Origin: an uncultured Erysipelotrichaceae bacterium
GTDB lineage: Bacteria > Bacillota_I > Bacilli_A > RF39 > UBA660
DNA: 35,263 nucleotides
Direction: 5' to 3'
Assembly: GCA_902783185.1 (NCBI GenBank)
Contig: CACZPQ010000010.1
Location: forward strand, 1 to 35,263
Below the pieces are notes generated by a model. The model saw only the letters and a list, made by a program, of their open reading frames with translations, did no database searches and was not told the DNA's origin. This document shows positions 16,727 to 25,162 of this stretch, in pieces (position 1 is the stretch's first letter; every line of letters begins with the position of its first letter). Both the position numbers and the translations under genes were made by a program.

Positions 16727-17473
16727 ATGGTAAGTATTAAAAGTGATAGAGAAATAGAACTTATGAGACATGCTGGTCATATTAACTATCTATGCCATAA
16801 ATATTTAGAATCAAAACTAAGATCAGGTATTACTACTAAAGAAATTGATGATTTAGCAGGAAAGTTTATAACAGAACACGGATGTGTATCATCATCTCTT
16901 GGTTATGAAGGATATCCTGGTAATATCTGTATCTCAGTTAATGATGAGGTTGTTCATGGAATAGGTAGCAATAGAAAACTAAAAAATGGTGATATTGTAA
17001 CATTAGATATATCTATGAGCTATAAAGGATATCATTCAGATAGTGCTGCTACTTATCCAATTGGAACAATTACTAAAGATAAACAAGATTTATTAGATCA
17101 TACTAAAGAAGCATTATATGCTGGACTTTCAAAGGTTAAAGCAGGTGCTAAATTAGGTGATATATCCCATGCTATTGAAACATGTGCTCATAGACACAAA
17201 TTAGGTGTTGTTGAAGAACTTTGTGGACATGGTATTGGAACAGAATTACATGAAGATCCTGATATACCAAACTATGGAGAAGAAGGAGTAGGTTTAACCT
17301 TAAAAAAAGGTATGACATTTGCAATTGAACCTATGTTAAATTTAGGAACAAAACATGTTTGTATCTTAGATGATGACTGGACAATAGTTACTGAAGATGG
17401 TAAACCATCTGCTCACTTTGAACATACAGTTGTGGTATTAGATGATGGATATGAAATATTGACGGGAGAATAA
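16727..17473 (+). CDS. map: type I methionine aminopeptidase
   Basis: Removes the initiator Met from nascent proteins. 248 residues, pita-bread fold. Metal ligands are visible in order: Asp in VTLDIS, Asp in YHSDSAAT, His in [13 protein letters not shown], Glu in FAIEPM and Glu in [10 protein letters not shown]. Located between adk and infA as in Bacillus. Confidence 0.98.
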   Translation: MVSIKSDREIELMRHAGHINYLCHKYLESKLRSGITTKEIDDLAGKFITEHGCVSSSLGYEGYPGNICISVNDEVVHGIGSNRKLKNGDIVTLDISMSYKGYHSDSAATYPIGTITKDKQDLLDHTKEALYAGLSKVKAGAKLGDISHAIETCAHRHKLGVVEELCGHGIGTELHEDPDIPNYGEEGVGLTLKKGMTFAIEPMLNLGTKHVCILDDDWTIVTEDGKPSAHFEHTVVVLDDGYEILTGE

Positions 17474-17475
17474 AT

Positions 17476-17700
17476 ATGGCTAAAAAAGATAATGAAAAAA
17501 TAGAAGTTGAAGGAAAAGTACTAGAAGTTTTAAAAGGTGGTACATATATTGTTGAACTGCCTAACAATCATACTGTAGAGGCCTATGTTTCTGGTAAAAT
17601 GCGTATGAATATGATTCGTATTTTACCAGGTGATACAGTAACAATTGAATTATCGCCTTACGATATTAAACATGGGCGTATAATATGGAATAATAGATAA
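17476..17700 (+). CDS. infA: translation initiation factor IF-1
   Basis: 74 residues, a single OB fold that occupies the 30S A site. [39 protein letters not shown] and [17 protein letters not shown] match the family. It is two bases from map. Confidence 0.97.
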   Translation: MAKKDNEKIEVEGKVLEVLKGGTYIVELPNNHTVEAYVSGKMRMNMIRILPGDTVTIELSPYDIKHGRIIWNNR

Positions 17701-17717
17701 TTGAGGAGGAATTATTT

Positions 17718-17831
17718 ATGAAAACTAGACCATCAGTTAAAAAGATGTGTGACAAATGTAAAATTATTAGAAGACATGGAAAAGTAATGGTTATTTGTGA
17801 AAACCCTAAACACAAACAAGTACAAGGTTAA
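17718..17831 (+). CDS. rpmJ: 50S ribosomal protein L36
   Basis: 37 residues, read directly from the sequence: ATG 17718, TAA 17829-17831, with GAGGAGGA just upstream. [19 protein letters not shown], then a third Cys in [10 protein letters not shown]. The Cys, Cys, Cys, His set binds zinc, so this is the zinc-containing paralogue. Position between infA and rpsM is standard. Confidence 0.97.
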   Translation: MKTRPSVKKMCDKCKIIRRHGKVMVICENPKHKQVQG

Positions 17832-17846
17832 TAAGGAGGTTATTTA

Positions 17847-18221
17847 ATGGCACGTATTAAGAATATAGAATTACCAAATCAAAAACATATTGTTATTGGT
17901 TTAACTGCAATTTATGGTATTGGAAGAAGATTAGCAGAAACTATTTGTGATGATGCTAAAGTAGAAAGAACTAAAAAGTGTGCTGATTTAGATGAAAAAG
18001 AAATCGCAGCTTTAAGAACACAAATTGATAAATATGTAGTTGAAGGAGATCTTAGAAGAGATGTTCAAATGAGCATTAAAAATAAGATGGAAATTAACTC
18101 ATATCAAGGTATTAGACACAAAAAAGGTTTACCTGTTCGTGGTCAAAGAACATCAAGAAATGCTAAAACTAGAAAAGGTAAAGGTAAAGTTGTTGCTAAT
18201 AAGAAAAAAGCAGGTAAATAG
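17847..18221 (+). CDS. rpsM: 30S ribosomal protein S13
   Basis: 124 residues; head protein contacting P-site tRNA. ARIKNIELPNQKHIVIGLTA, YGIGRRLA and the C-terminal IRHKKGLPVRGQRTSRNAKT followed by RKGKGK are typical. AAGGAGG lies just upstream. Confidence 0.98.
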   Translation: MARIKNIELPNQKHIVIGLTAIYGIGRRLAETICDDAKVERTKKCADLDEKEIAALRTQIDKYVVEGDLRRDVQMSIKNKMEINSYQGIRHKKGLPVRGQRTSRNAKTRKGKGKVVANKKKAGK

Positions 18222-18232
18222 GAGGTTAAGTT

Positions 18233-18619
18233 ATGGCTTATAATAGAAGAAAAAGAAAAGTTAAAAAGAATATTCCAGAAGCTCAAGCACATATTAAAAC
18301 ATCTTATAATAATACAGTAGTTTCTATTACTGATAAAGAAGGAAATGTAATAAGTTGGGCATCATCTGGAACTATTGGATATAAAGGTTCAAAAAAGAAA
18401 ACTGCTTATGCTGCACAAATGGCTGCTGAAGCTGCTGCTAAAGCTGCTATGGATACTGCAAATGTTAAATCAGTTGAAGTATTTGTAACTGGTTTAGGTC
18501 AAGGTAGAGAAAGTGGTATTAGAGCACTTCAAACTGCTGGACTTGAACTTACTTCAATTAATGATATAACACCAATACCACACAATGGTTGTCGTCCACC
18601 AAAGAGACCAAGAATTTAG
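18233..18619 (+). CDS. rpsK: 30S ribosomal protein S11
   Basis: 128 residues; platform protein. [59 protein letters not shown] and the end [18 protein letters not shown] are diagnostic. Confidence 0.99.
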   Translation: MAYNRRKRKVKKNIPEAQAHIKTSYNNTVVSITDKEGNVISWASSGTIGYKGSKKKTAYAAQMAAEAAAKAAMDTANVKSVEVFVTGLGQGRESGIRALQTAGLELTSINDITPIPHNGCRPPKRPRI

Positions 18620-18639
18620 GAGAGAGGGGAGAATAGATT

Positions 18640-19593
18640 ATGATAAAATTTGATAAACCAGATTATAAAATAACAGAATATAATGAAAGTAACCATTATG
18701 CAAAATTTGAGTTTAGTCCACTTGAAAGAGGATTTGCTCAAACATTAGGAACTGCTCTTAGAAGAGTAATGTTATCAAGTATGCCTGGATCTGCTATTAA
18801 TTCAGTTAAAATAACTGGAGTAATGCATGAATTCCAAAAAATTGAAGGTGTAGTTGAAGATGTTACACAAATAGTATTAAATTTAAAGAGCGTTGTAATT
18901 TTAAATCATTCTGAAAATAAAAATGAAGTTAAGAAAATGGAATTAACTGCAAATAAAGAAGGAGAAATTACAGCAGGAGATATTAAACATGATGCTGATA
19001 TTGAAATCATTAATCCAGATCAAGTTATTTGTAACCTTGTTAAAGGTGGAAAAATTGAAATGGAATTAACTGTTTCAAATGGTAGAGGTTATGTAGACTC
19101 TAAAGTTAATCAAAAGAAATATGATACTCAAGTTGGAGTAATCGCACTTGATACTAATTATTCTCCAATCGAAAGAGTTGCTTTTGAAGCACTACCAGCA
19201 AGAGTTGGTCAAAATGAAAACTTTGATAAGCTAGTTATGGAAGTTTATACAAATGGATCATTAACACCAGAAGAAGCTATGGCTTTATCTGCCAGAATAC
19301 TTATTGAACATTTAAATATTGTTACTGATTTAAATAATATTGCAAATGTAGATGGTATGATGGCTGAAAAACAAGTTGATACTATAACTAAAACATTAGA
19401 AACTCCAATTGAAGAAATAGAGTTCTCAGTTAGAGCATATAATTGTTTAAAAAGAGCTGGAATTAATACAGTTCAAGATTTAATTAATAAGAAAGAAGTA
19501 GAAGTAACTAAGATTAGAAATTTAGGTAAAAAATCTCTTAAAGAAGTATTAGATAAAGTAAGAGAAATGGGACTTAAATTTGAAGATCAATAG
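18640..19593 (+). CDS. rpoA: RNA polymerase alpha subunit
   Basis: 317 residues. The N-terminal dimerisation/assembly domain (about 1-230) contains SPLERGFAQTLGTALRRVML, VQITGV-like sequence and VGVIALDTNYSPIERVAFEA. The C-terminal domain (about 255-317) has the helix-hairpin-helix FSVRAYNCLKRAGINTVQDL and LGKKSLKEV, which bind UP elements and activators. Located between rpsK and rplQ as usual; no rpsD lies in the cluster. Confidence 0.99.
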   Translation: MIKFDKPDYKITEYNESNHYAKFEFSPLERGFAQTLGTALRRVMLSSMPGSAINSVKITGVMHEFQKIEGVVEDVTQIVLNLKSVVILNHSENKNEVKKMELTANKEGEITAGDIKHDADIEIINPDQVICNLVKGGKIEMELTVSNGRGYVDSKVNQKKYDTQVGVIALDTNYSPIERVAFEALPARVGQNENFDKLVMEVYTNGSLTPEEAMALSARILIEHLNIVTDLNNIANVDGMMAEKQVDTITKTLETPIEEIEFSVRAYNCLKRAGINTVQDLINKKEVEVTKIRNLGKKSLKEVLDKVREMGLKFEDQ

Positions 19594-19604
19594 GAGGTAA
19601 GATT

Positions 19605-19949
19605 ATGGCAATATATAGAAAATTAAATAGAGAATCAAGAATTAGAAGAAGCATCTTAGCTAGTCTTACTAAAAGTGTATTAGATAAGGGTTATGTTGTA
19701 ACTACTGATGCACGTGCAAAAGAAGCTAGAAAATATGTTGAAAAAATGATTAGTTATGGTAAGAAAGGTACTTTAGTATCTAGAAGAAAAGCTCTTGCTT
19801 TCTTGCATAACGATAAAAAACTAGTATCTAAAGTATTTGATGAACTTGCTAAAAAGTATGAAACTAGAAATGGTGGATATACTAGAATTATTAAATTAAA
19901 AGAAAGAATCGGAGACGATGCTTTAGAAGTAAGATTAGAATTAGTATAA
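19605..19949 (+). CDS. rplQ: 50S ribosomal protein L17
   Basis: 114 residues, last gene of the superoperon. RKLNRESRIRRSILASLTKS, TTDARAKEARKYVEKMI, LVSRRKALAFLHNDK and GGYTRIIKLKERIGDDA are typical. The terminator begins inside its last codons. Confidence 0.98.
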   Translation: MAIYRKLNRESRIRRSILASLTKSVLDKGYVVTTDARAKEARKYVEKMISYGKKGTLVSRRKALAFLHNDKKLVSKVFDELAKKYETRNGGYTRIIKLKERIGDDALEVRLELV

Positions 19950-19963
19950 TTCTAATCTTTTTA
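19932..19963 (+). terminator. terminator of the ribosomal superoperon
   Basis: A perfect 12-pair stem AGATTAGAATTA (19932-19943) / TAATTCTAATCT (19947-19958) with a GTA loop and T5. The left arm is rplQ coding sequence. Confidence 0.9.
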
Positions 19964-19973
19964 ATTATATATT

Positions 19974-20002
19974 TTGCGTTTGTATAATACTTGTGTTAGA
20001 AT
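19974..20002 (+). promoter_or_regulatory. promoter of the small membrane protein gene
   Basis: -35 TTGCGT (19974-19979), 17-bp spacer and extended -10 TGTTAGAAT (19994-20002). Confidence 0.7.
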
Positions 20003-20031
20003 ATATATAGATTATTTAGGAGGGTTTTGTA

Positions 20032-20466
20032 ATGAACAATAGTAAAAAAGAAGAATTAATTAAGGTTTATAATGAGTATGAAAAAATAATTAATAAGAAT
20101 CGTATTAAATATACTATGATTCTTGGTGCTTTTTCTTTAGCAAGTGTATATTTTAGTACAGACATGGGATTTATTGGATTTGGATTAACAATTGGTGTTC
20201 CTACTCTTATTTCTGCAAGAAATTTTAATAAAAATATTCGTGATTTTAAGAATAAGCATAAAGATTATGATTTGCCATCAAGTATTTTTGAAATTAATGA
20301 TTCTTATAATAAAGAATTAAAAAAAATAGAATTAGGTTATAAAAAAGATTATGTTAATAAATGTGAAGAAATAAAAAAAGAAGTTGTAAGTCCAATATAT
20401 AACGATGTATCATATGATAATGAATTAGGTTTTGAAAAAGTAAAAGTTAGAATAAGAAAAAAATAA
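20032..20466 (+). CDS. uncharacterised small membrane protein
   Basis: 144 residues, not recognised. A charged N-terminal helix is followed by two adjacent hydrophobic segments (about residues 27-45 and 48-63, separated by a short turn), then a Lys/Glu-rich, probably helical cytoplasmic tail (about 65-144). AGGAGGG is well placed before ATG 20032. It stands alone between its own promoter and terminator. No function is proposed. Confidence 0.8.
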   Translation: MNNSKKEELIKVYNEYEKIINKNRIKYTMILGAFSLASVYFSTDMGFIGFGLTIGVPTLISARNFNKNIRDFKNKHKDYDLPSSIFEINDSYNKELKKIELGYKKDYVNKCEEIKKEVVSPIYNDVSYDNELGFEKVKVRIRKK

Positions 20467-20496
20467 TATATAACAAGTAATAATATCTAATTAAAT

Positions 20497-20520
20497 AAAA
20501 GTAGGATTGTTCCTACTTTT
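20497..20520 (+). terminator. terminator overlapping the next promoter region
   Basis: AAAAGTAGGA (20497-20506) pairs perfectly with TCCTACTTTT (20511-20520) around TTGT. It ends five bases before the -10 of the ABC exporter gene. Confidence 0.75.
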
Positions 20521-20521
20521 A

Positions 20522-20530
20522 TGTTATAAT
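20522..20530 (+). promoter_or_regulatory. extended -10 of the ABC exporter gene
   Basis: TGTTATAAT is a perfect extended -10. No -35 at a proper distance is seen, consistent with extended -10 promoters. It covers the upstream in-frame ATG 20529, which therefore cannot be the start. Confidence 0.65.
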
Positions 20531-20555
20531 GAAAAAAATAAAAGGGTGTATAAAT

Positions 20556-22304
20556 ATGAAGGATATAAAGTATTTTAAATTAACATTGAATTACTTAAAA
20601 AAAGATAAATTATATTTATTCTTTTTTGTGTTAGTAGATATTTTATATAATGTAGTTCCTTTATTAGTATCCATTTTTTGGGCACAGGCAGTAAATAGTA
20701 TAACAATAATGGATCAACCACAATTTATTATTAATCTTGTTTTATGGGTTTTGAGTGAAATAATAAGTTGGGGAATAATACAAATAATACATAATTACAT
20801 TTATATTAAACTAGAAAATGATTTTATAAGAGAAAGTAGTGTTGACTTATATAAAAAAATGATTAATTTACCAGCATTAGCATATGAGGATATGGGAGTT
20901 GGAGAACTTACTAATAGATTAACAAGTGATACTAGTAATATTATGAATTTGTTAAAACAAATTATTAATTTATCTACAAGACTTATTACAGCTGTTGTTG
21001 TATTTATTTACTCTTTTACTGTTTCTATTTATGTTGGCTTAGAATTTACTGCTCTTGGAATAGTAATGTATTTACTTGCTAATGTATATTATCCAAAGAT
21101 TAAAAAGTATCAAGAAAATTTATCTAAGCAAGGAGACAAAATACATAAAAATGCCACTGAAGATTTTTCTGGGATTAGGGAAATTAAAGCACTCGGAATT
21201 AAAGATGAAGTAATTGATAAAACATCTAATAATTTAGTTGAATTAACTTATAATCAAAAGAAAATATATAGAGTAGAAGAAAACTATTATGCAATAAATA
21301 ATATAGTATATTTTATAATTGAATTTATTATTTTCTTAAATATTGGAATACTAATATTTATTAATCAAAGTACTTTAGCAATGTTTTTAATTATTCAAAC
21401 TTTAATATGGAGATTTGATAGTGTTATTGAAAACTTATCTAATTTTGGCGTTAATTATAATAAAGTAATTGTTTCTTTAAAAAGAATTGATGAAATAATT
21501 AATAATAAAAAATATTCAGATGAAAAATTTGGGAATGAAGAAATAAAAGATAAAACTATTGATATTAGTTTTAAAAATGTATACTTTAAATATAGAAAAA
21601 ATGAAGATTATATACTTAAGGGTTTGACATGTGAATTAATACCTAACAAAAAAATAGCAATAGTAGGTAAATCAGGACAAGGTAAATCAACAATATTTAA
21701 TTTATTAATGAGATATTTTGATGTAAGTAAAGGTGAAATATTAATAAATGGTATTAATATAAATGAATTGACAGAAAAATCTTTAAGAAGTAATTTATCT
21801 ATTATTAGACAAGACCCATATCTTTTTAATCAAAGTATATTTGATAATTTTAAAATGGTAAAACAAGATACAACTTTAAAAGAAGTAAGGGAAGTTTGTA
21901 AAAAATCATATATAGATGATTATATAATGTCTTTACCTAAAAAGTATAATACAATAATTGGTGAAGGCGGTGTTAATTTATCTGGAGGTCAAAAACAAAG
22001 ACTTGCTATAGCAAGAACATTACTTAAAAATACAAAAGTGATTTTATTTGATGAAGCAACATCATCACTAGATAATGAATCACAAGAATACATCAAAAAA
22101 ACAATTGATGATTTAGTAAAAACACATACTATTGTGATTGTTGCCCATAGGCTATCTACAATTATGGATGCAGATATTATATATTTAATAGATGATGGAA
22201 AAGTGTTAGCTAAAGGCAACCACAATGAACTTATATTAAAATCTAAATTATATAAGAAATTATATAATCCTGAAATATTGGATGATAATGATATAGTAGA
22301 ATAA
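20556..22304 (+). CDS. ABC exporter (fused membrane and ATPase domains)
   Basis: 582 residues, half-transporter type. About six membrane helices (residues 15-300) with the coupling sequences DLYKKMINLPALAYED and GVGELTNRLTSDTSNI. The ATPase domain has Walker A VGKSGQGKST (about 368-377), Q-loop IIRQDPYLF, signature LSGGQKQRLAIAR (about 475), Walker B VILFDEATSSLD (about 495) and the switch His in IVAHRLS. It probably acts as a homodimer or pairs with another half outside the window; the substrate cannot be told. ATG 20556 follows AAAGGGTG and lies downstream of the promoter. Confidence 0.93.
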   Translation: MKDIKYFKLTLNYLKKDKLYLFFFVLVDILYNVVPLLVSIFWAQAVNSITIMDQPQFIINLVLWVLSEIISWGIIQIIHNYIYIKLENDFIRESSVDLYKKMINLPALAYEDMGVGELTNRLTSDTSNIMNLLKQIINLSTRLITAVVVFIYSFTVSIYVGLEFTALGIVMYLLANVYYPKIKKYQENLSKQGDKIHKNATEDFSGIREIKALGIKDEVIDKTSNNLVELTYNQKKIYRVEENYYAINNIVYFIIEFIIFLNIGILIFINQSTLAMFLIIQTLIWRFDSVIENLSNFGVNYNKVIVSLKRIDEIINNKKYSDEKFGNEEIKDKTIDISFKNVYFKYRKNEDYILKGLTCELIPNKKIAIVGKSGQGKSTIFNLLMRYFDVSKGEILINGININELTEKSLRSNLSIIRQDPYLFNQSIFDNFKMVKQDTTLKEVREVCKKSYIDDYIMSLPKKYNTIIGEGGVNLSGGQKQRLAIARTLLKNTKVILFDEATSSLDNESQEYIKKTIDDLVKTHTIVIVAHRLSTIMDADIIYLIDDGKVLAKGNHNELILKSKLYKKLYNPEILDDNDIVE

Positions 22305-22332
22305 TATTCCTTTAAAAAACAACAAATCTTTC

Positions 22333-22361
22333 TTGCATTGAATTAATACTTATGTTAAAAT
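22333..22361 (+). promoter_or_regulatory. promoter of the coiled-coil protein gene
   Basis: -35 TTGCAT (22333-22338), 17-bp spacer and extended -10 TGTTAAAAT (22353-22361). It rules out the in-frame ATG at 22352 as a start. Confidence 0.7.
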
Positions 22362-22393
22362 GTAAATGGTATATAATAGAATGGGTGGTTACT

Positions 22394-23299
22394 ATGGATC
22401 AAAATACTATGGTAGAATTAAAGGAAGGAATTAAATCAGAATTAGAAGCTGAAGTTGTTTATTTAAATGAAAGACAAGAAGCTTTTGATAAAATTAATAA
22501 AGCATATCAATCTTTATCTGGTAAGAATGTTGCATTATTAATTGATAAATGCAATTACAGAATGGGTAGTTTAGTGAATGCACATAAATATTCTAGTGTT
22601 GCTAACCAAGAAGATATTGAAAAAGATACAGCTGAATTAAATCAATTAGTTTCTGATTTAAATAATGAAATCCTTGATATTGAAAATATTGGAATTGAAA
22701 TGGGTAATAGTTTTGATGAAACTAAATATCAAGACTTTGCTAATAGAATTTCTTCAATAATTGATATGACATTAAATTCATGCAATGAAACTGTAAGAAA
22801 AGCAACTGATGTTTTAAGTCATAAGTTTGATAGTGTTGAAATGAGTAATGTTGTTGAAACTCCAGTTGAGGAGGAAAAAGAAGAAGTTAAATCTGAAGAA
22901 GTAGTTGATGAATTTACACCAACAGAAATTAAAACTGATTCTATTGAAGATATTGAAAATGAATTGAATAATGAATTACAACCTATTCAAGAAGATAAAA
23001 AAGAATTGGAAAGTATAAAAAATGATTTAGAGGGTGCTGAAAAAGTAACGAGCATTGAACCTGCACCAAGTGCAATTGTTGCTCCTGTTTTAATGCCTGA
23101 AAAAAATGTTGATATAAATTCATTTCTAAATCAAGAAGCTCAAGTTGAAAGTAAGGAAGTAGAATCTGCTCCAATTCAAAATGAAATTGAAAGTGCTGCA
23201 AATGTAGATGAAGGACCTGTACTTGTAACAAATGTAGAAACTTTTGGTTTAAATGAAGAAAGAGAACCAGAAGGACCAGTTTTAGCAAGAACTGCTTAA
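22394..23299 (+). CDS. uncharacterised coiled-coil protein with acidic C-terminal half
   Basis: 301 residues, not recognised; soluble, no signal peptide. Residues 1 to about 155 are predicted helical (ELKEGIKSELEAEVVYLNER, INKAYQSLSGKNVALLIDKC, ELNQLVSDLNNEIL). From about 155 the sequence becomes acidic and low in complexity, beginning with [13 protein letters not shown], which resembles the L3 tail and the linker of the protein at 29773. A short motif recurs near the end: DEGPVLV and PEGPVLAR, with a looser copy APVLMPE before. The start is ATG 22394 after GGGTGGT, because the longer frame starts inside the promoter. Followed by another small gene after 21 bases. Confidence 0.8.
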   Translation: MDQNTMVELKEGIKSELEAEVVYLNERQEAFDKINKAYQSLSGKNVALLIDKCNYRMGSLVNAHKYSSVANQEDIEKDTAELNQLVSDLNNEILDIENIGIEMGNSFDETKYQDFANRISSIIDMTLNSCNETVRKATDVLSHKFDSVEMSNVVETPVEEEKEEVKSEEVVDEFTPTEIKTDSIEDIENELNNELQPIQEDKKELESIKNDLEGAEKVTSIEPAPSAIVAPVLMPEKNVDINSFLNQEAQVESKEVESAPIQNEIESAANVDEGPVLVTNVETFGLNEEREPEGPVLARTA

Positions 23300-23320
23300 T
23301 ATAGAATAGAGGGAATAAAA

Positions 23321-23566
23321 ATGGGATTAAAGATTAATACAATAATTAGCCTAGCTAGTAATGAAAAATTTGTTCTATTAAACGAAACTATGTATGGTGG
23401 AATTAAATATTTCTTAGCTATGGGTGTAGATGAAAATAAAGATATCATTCCTAATAAAGTAAAAATACTTGAAGAAATGATAAATGGTTCAGATGTTTAT
23501 GTTAAAGCAGTTACTGATCCTGAAATGATAGTTATTTTAACTAGAATCTTAAAGTCACAAATGTAA
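23321..23566 (+). CDS. small uncharacterised protein (possibly DUF1292-like)
   Basis: 81 residues. The sequence reads as a compact alternating beta pattern (TIISLASNEKFVLLNE, GGIKYFLAMGVDENKD) followed by a helix and a final strand/helix (VYVKAVTDPEMIVILTRIL). This loosely resembles the small DUF1292 family, but no decisive motif is present. Probably co-transcribed with the preceding gene; GAGGGA ribosome site before ATG 23321. Confidence 0.75.
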   Translation: MGLKINTIISLASNEKFVLLNETMYGGIKYFLAMGVDENKDIIPNKVKILEEMINGSDVYVKAVTDPEMIVILTRILKSQM

Positions 23567-23580
23567 TTTGTGATTTTTTT
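23555..23580 (+). terminator. terminator after the small protein gene
   Basis: TCACAAAT (23555-23562) pairs with ATTTGTGA (23566-23573) around GTA, followed by T7. Confidence 0.9.
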
Positions 23581-23582
23581 AA

Positions 23583-23611
23583 TTTACTTATATAAATATA
23601 TTTGTTAGAAT
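23583..23611 (+). promoter_or_regulatory. rubrerythrin promoter
   Basis: -35 TTTACT (23583-23588), 17-bp spacer and extended -10 TGTTAGAAT (23603-23611). No clear PerR-type palindrome was seen beside it. Confidence 0.6.
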
Positions 23612-23635
23612 TAGATTAAAGGAAGGAAGTATATT

Positions 23636-24175
23636 ATGGAATTAAAAGGAAGTCAAACTGAAAAAAATCTTTTAGCTGCTTTTGCGGGTGAATCACAAGC
23701 AAGAAATAAATACACTTACTATGCATCTAAGGCTAAAAAGGAAGGGTATGAACAAATAGCAGCTATATTTGAAGAAACTGCTGCAAATGAAAAAGAACAT
23801 GCAAAAATATGGTTTAAACAATTAAATGGTGGAGATGTTCCATCAACAATTGATAATCTACATGATGCAATTAATGGAGAAACCTATGAATACGAAGATA
23901 TGTATGCGGAGTTTGCAAAAACTGCTAAAGAAGAAGGATTTGCACAAATTGCCAGACTTTTTGAAATGGTTGGTGAAATAGAAAAGCATCATGCTGAAAG
24001 ATATAAAATCTTATTAGAAAATATTAATGAAGATAAAGTATTCCATAGAGATGAAGAAAGAATTTGGATTTGTAGAAACTGTGGACATGTATACTATGGA
24101 AAAGATGCTCTTAAAGTATGTCCAGTTTGTAATCATCCTGAAAGCTTTATGGAATTAAAAGCAGAGAATTATTAA
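23636..24175 (+). CDS. rbr: rubrerythrin
   Basis: 179 residues. Non-haem iron peroxidase that reduces H2O2 in anaerobes. The ferritin-like diiron domain (about 1-140) has [29 protein letters not shown] and [15 protein letters not shown] with the expected Glu/His ligands. The C-terminal rubredoxin domain has two CxxC pairs (CRNC and CPVC, about 150-170) with GHVYYG and NHPESF. Single-gene unit with AAGGAAGG ribosome site. Its presence suggests an anaerobic or microaerophilic host. Confidence 0.97.
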   Translation: MELKGSQTEKNLLAAFAGESQARNKYTYYASKAKKEGYEQIAAIFEETAANEKEHAKIWFKQLNGGDVPSTIDNLHDAINGETYEYEDMYAEFAKTAKEEGFAQIARLFEMVGEIEKHHAERYKILLENINEDKVFHRDEERIWICRNCGHVYYGKDALKVCPVCNHPESFMELKAENY

Positions 24176-24234
24176 TAAAAAATGTAAATAAAGTGTACAA
24201 ATTTCATTTAAAAAAAAGGAAATCAAGGATTTAC

Positions 24235-24300
24235 CTAGAATAATAATAGTAGAGGGACTAATTAATTTTAAATAATTATTAGTCCTTTTTATTATTCTAG
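24235..24300 (+). terminator. nested hairpin, probably the rubrerythrin terminator
   Basis: Inner stem GGACTAAT (24255-24262) / ATTAGTCC (24278-24285) followed by T5 is a normal terminator. It is enclosed by an outer 12-pair stem CTAGAATAATAA (24235-24246) / TTATTATTCTAG (24289-24300). The outer arm ends next to the ribosome site of the following gene, so a regulatory role is possible. Confidence 0.65.
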
Positions 24301-24313
24301 AAAGGAAATATTT

Positions 24314-24985
24314 ATGAACAATAATTTAGAAACAATTACAAATCTATTTGAAAAAAAAGAAATAAGAAGTGTGTGGGATAGTGAAAAAGAAGACTATTAT
24401 TTTAGTGTAGTTGATGTAATAAGTGCTTTAACAGATGCTAGTATTCCTAGAAATTATTGGAGTGATTTAAAGAGAAAAATAAAAAAGGAAGGTAGTGAGT
24501 TGCACGAAAATATCGTGCAACTAAAACTAAAATCTAATAAAGATGGGAAGTATTATTTAACAGATGTATTGGATACTGAAGGAATACTAAGATTAATTGA
24601 GAGTGTTCCATCACCTAAAGCAGAACCATTTAAATTATGGTTGGCACATCTTGGAAAAGATAGAATAGATGAAGTATTTGATCCAACTATAGCTATAGAA
24701 AGATCAATTAATTATTATCGTAATAAGGGTTATGATGATTCTTGGATAGAAAATAGAATAAGAACAATAATACATAGAAAACAATTAACTGATGTATGGA
24801 AAGAACATGGTGTTAATACACCAAAAGAATATGCAATGCTAACAAATGAAATATATAAATGTTGGTCAAAAATGAATGCTAAAAATTATAAAGATTATAA
24901 AGGATTAAGAAAGGAAAATTTAAGAGATAATATGAGTGATTTGGAACTATTATTAACTGATATTGGTGAAGTAACAATAATATAA
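24314..24985 (+). CDS. BRO/DinD-like phage antirepressor family protein, truncated by frameshift
   Basis: 223 residues as read. The N-terminal half (KKEIRSVWDSEKEDYYFSVV, VISALTDASIPRNYWSDL, IVQLKLKSNKDGKYYLTDVL) is a BRO-N-type domain. The middle part FDPTIAIERSINYYRNKGYD, WIENRIRTIIHRKQLTDVW and SDLELLLTDIGE is characteristic of chromosomal BRO/DinD-like proteins. The frame stops at 24983-24985 just where the family's C-terminal segment should begin; that segment follows in another frame. A perfect 10-pair inverted repeat (24498-24522) lies inside the gene. The family is typical of prophages and mobile regions, and the gene begins an accessory cassette with the DUF3800 gene. Confidence 0.85.
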   Translation: MNNNLETITNLFEKKEIRSVWDSEKEDYYFSVVDVISALTDASIPRNYWSDLKRKIKKEGSELHENIVQLKLKSNKDGKYYLTDVLDTEGILRLIESVPSPKAEPFKLWLAHLGKDRIDEVFDPTIAIERSINYYRNKGYDDSWIENRIRTIIHRKQLTDVWKEHGVNTPKEYAMLTNEIYKCWSKMNAKNYKDYKGLRKENLRDNMSDLELLLTDIGEVTII

Positions 24986-25161
24986 AAAAACCAACCAATT
25001 ATATTGAAAATAAGATGATTGCTAGGAAAGGAGGAAATATTGCCAATGAAACTAAAAATAATATAGAAGAAGAATTAGGTATGCCAATAGTAAGTAAAAA
25101 CAATAATTTAAATTATAAATATAAAGATGACAATTTATTAAATAATACAGGAAAGGAATAA
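24986..25161 (+). pseudogene. out-of-frame C-terminal remnant of the BRO/DinD-like gene
   Basis: In the frame one base back, the sequence gives IKKPTNYIENKMIARKGGNI followed by a Glu/Lys-rich stretch and GMPIVSKNNNLNY, ending at TAA 25159-25161. This is the usual tail of BRO/DinD-like proteins. A single lost base around 24977-24983 explains it. The remnant ends two bases before the next gene's ATG and contains that gene's GGAAAGGA ribosome site. Confidence 0.75.
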
Positions 25162-25162
25162 T

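Noticed and set aside
22983-23288. Minus-strand Leu/His/Gln-rich frame opposite the coiled-coil protein gene
   Set aside because: A mirror of the Glu-rich coding strand, with no ribosome site; the plus-strand frame has a promoter and SD.
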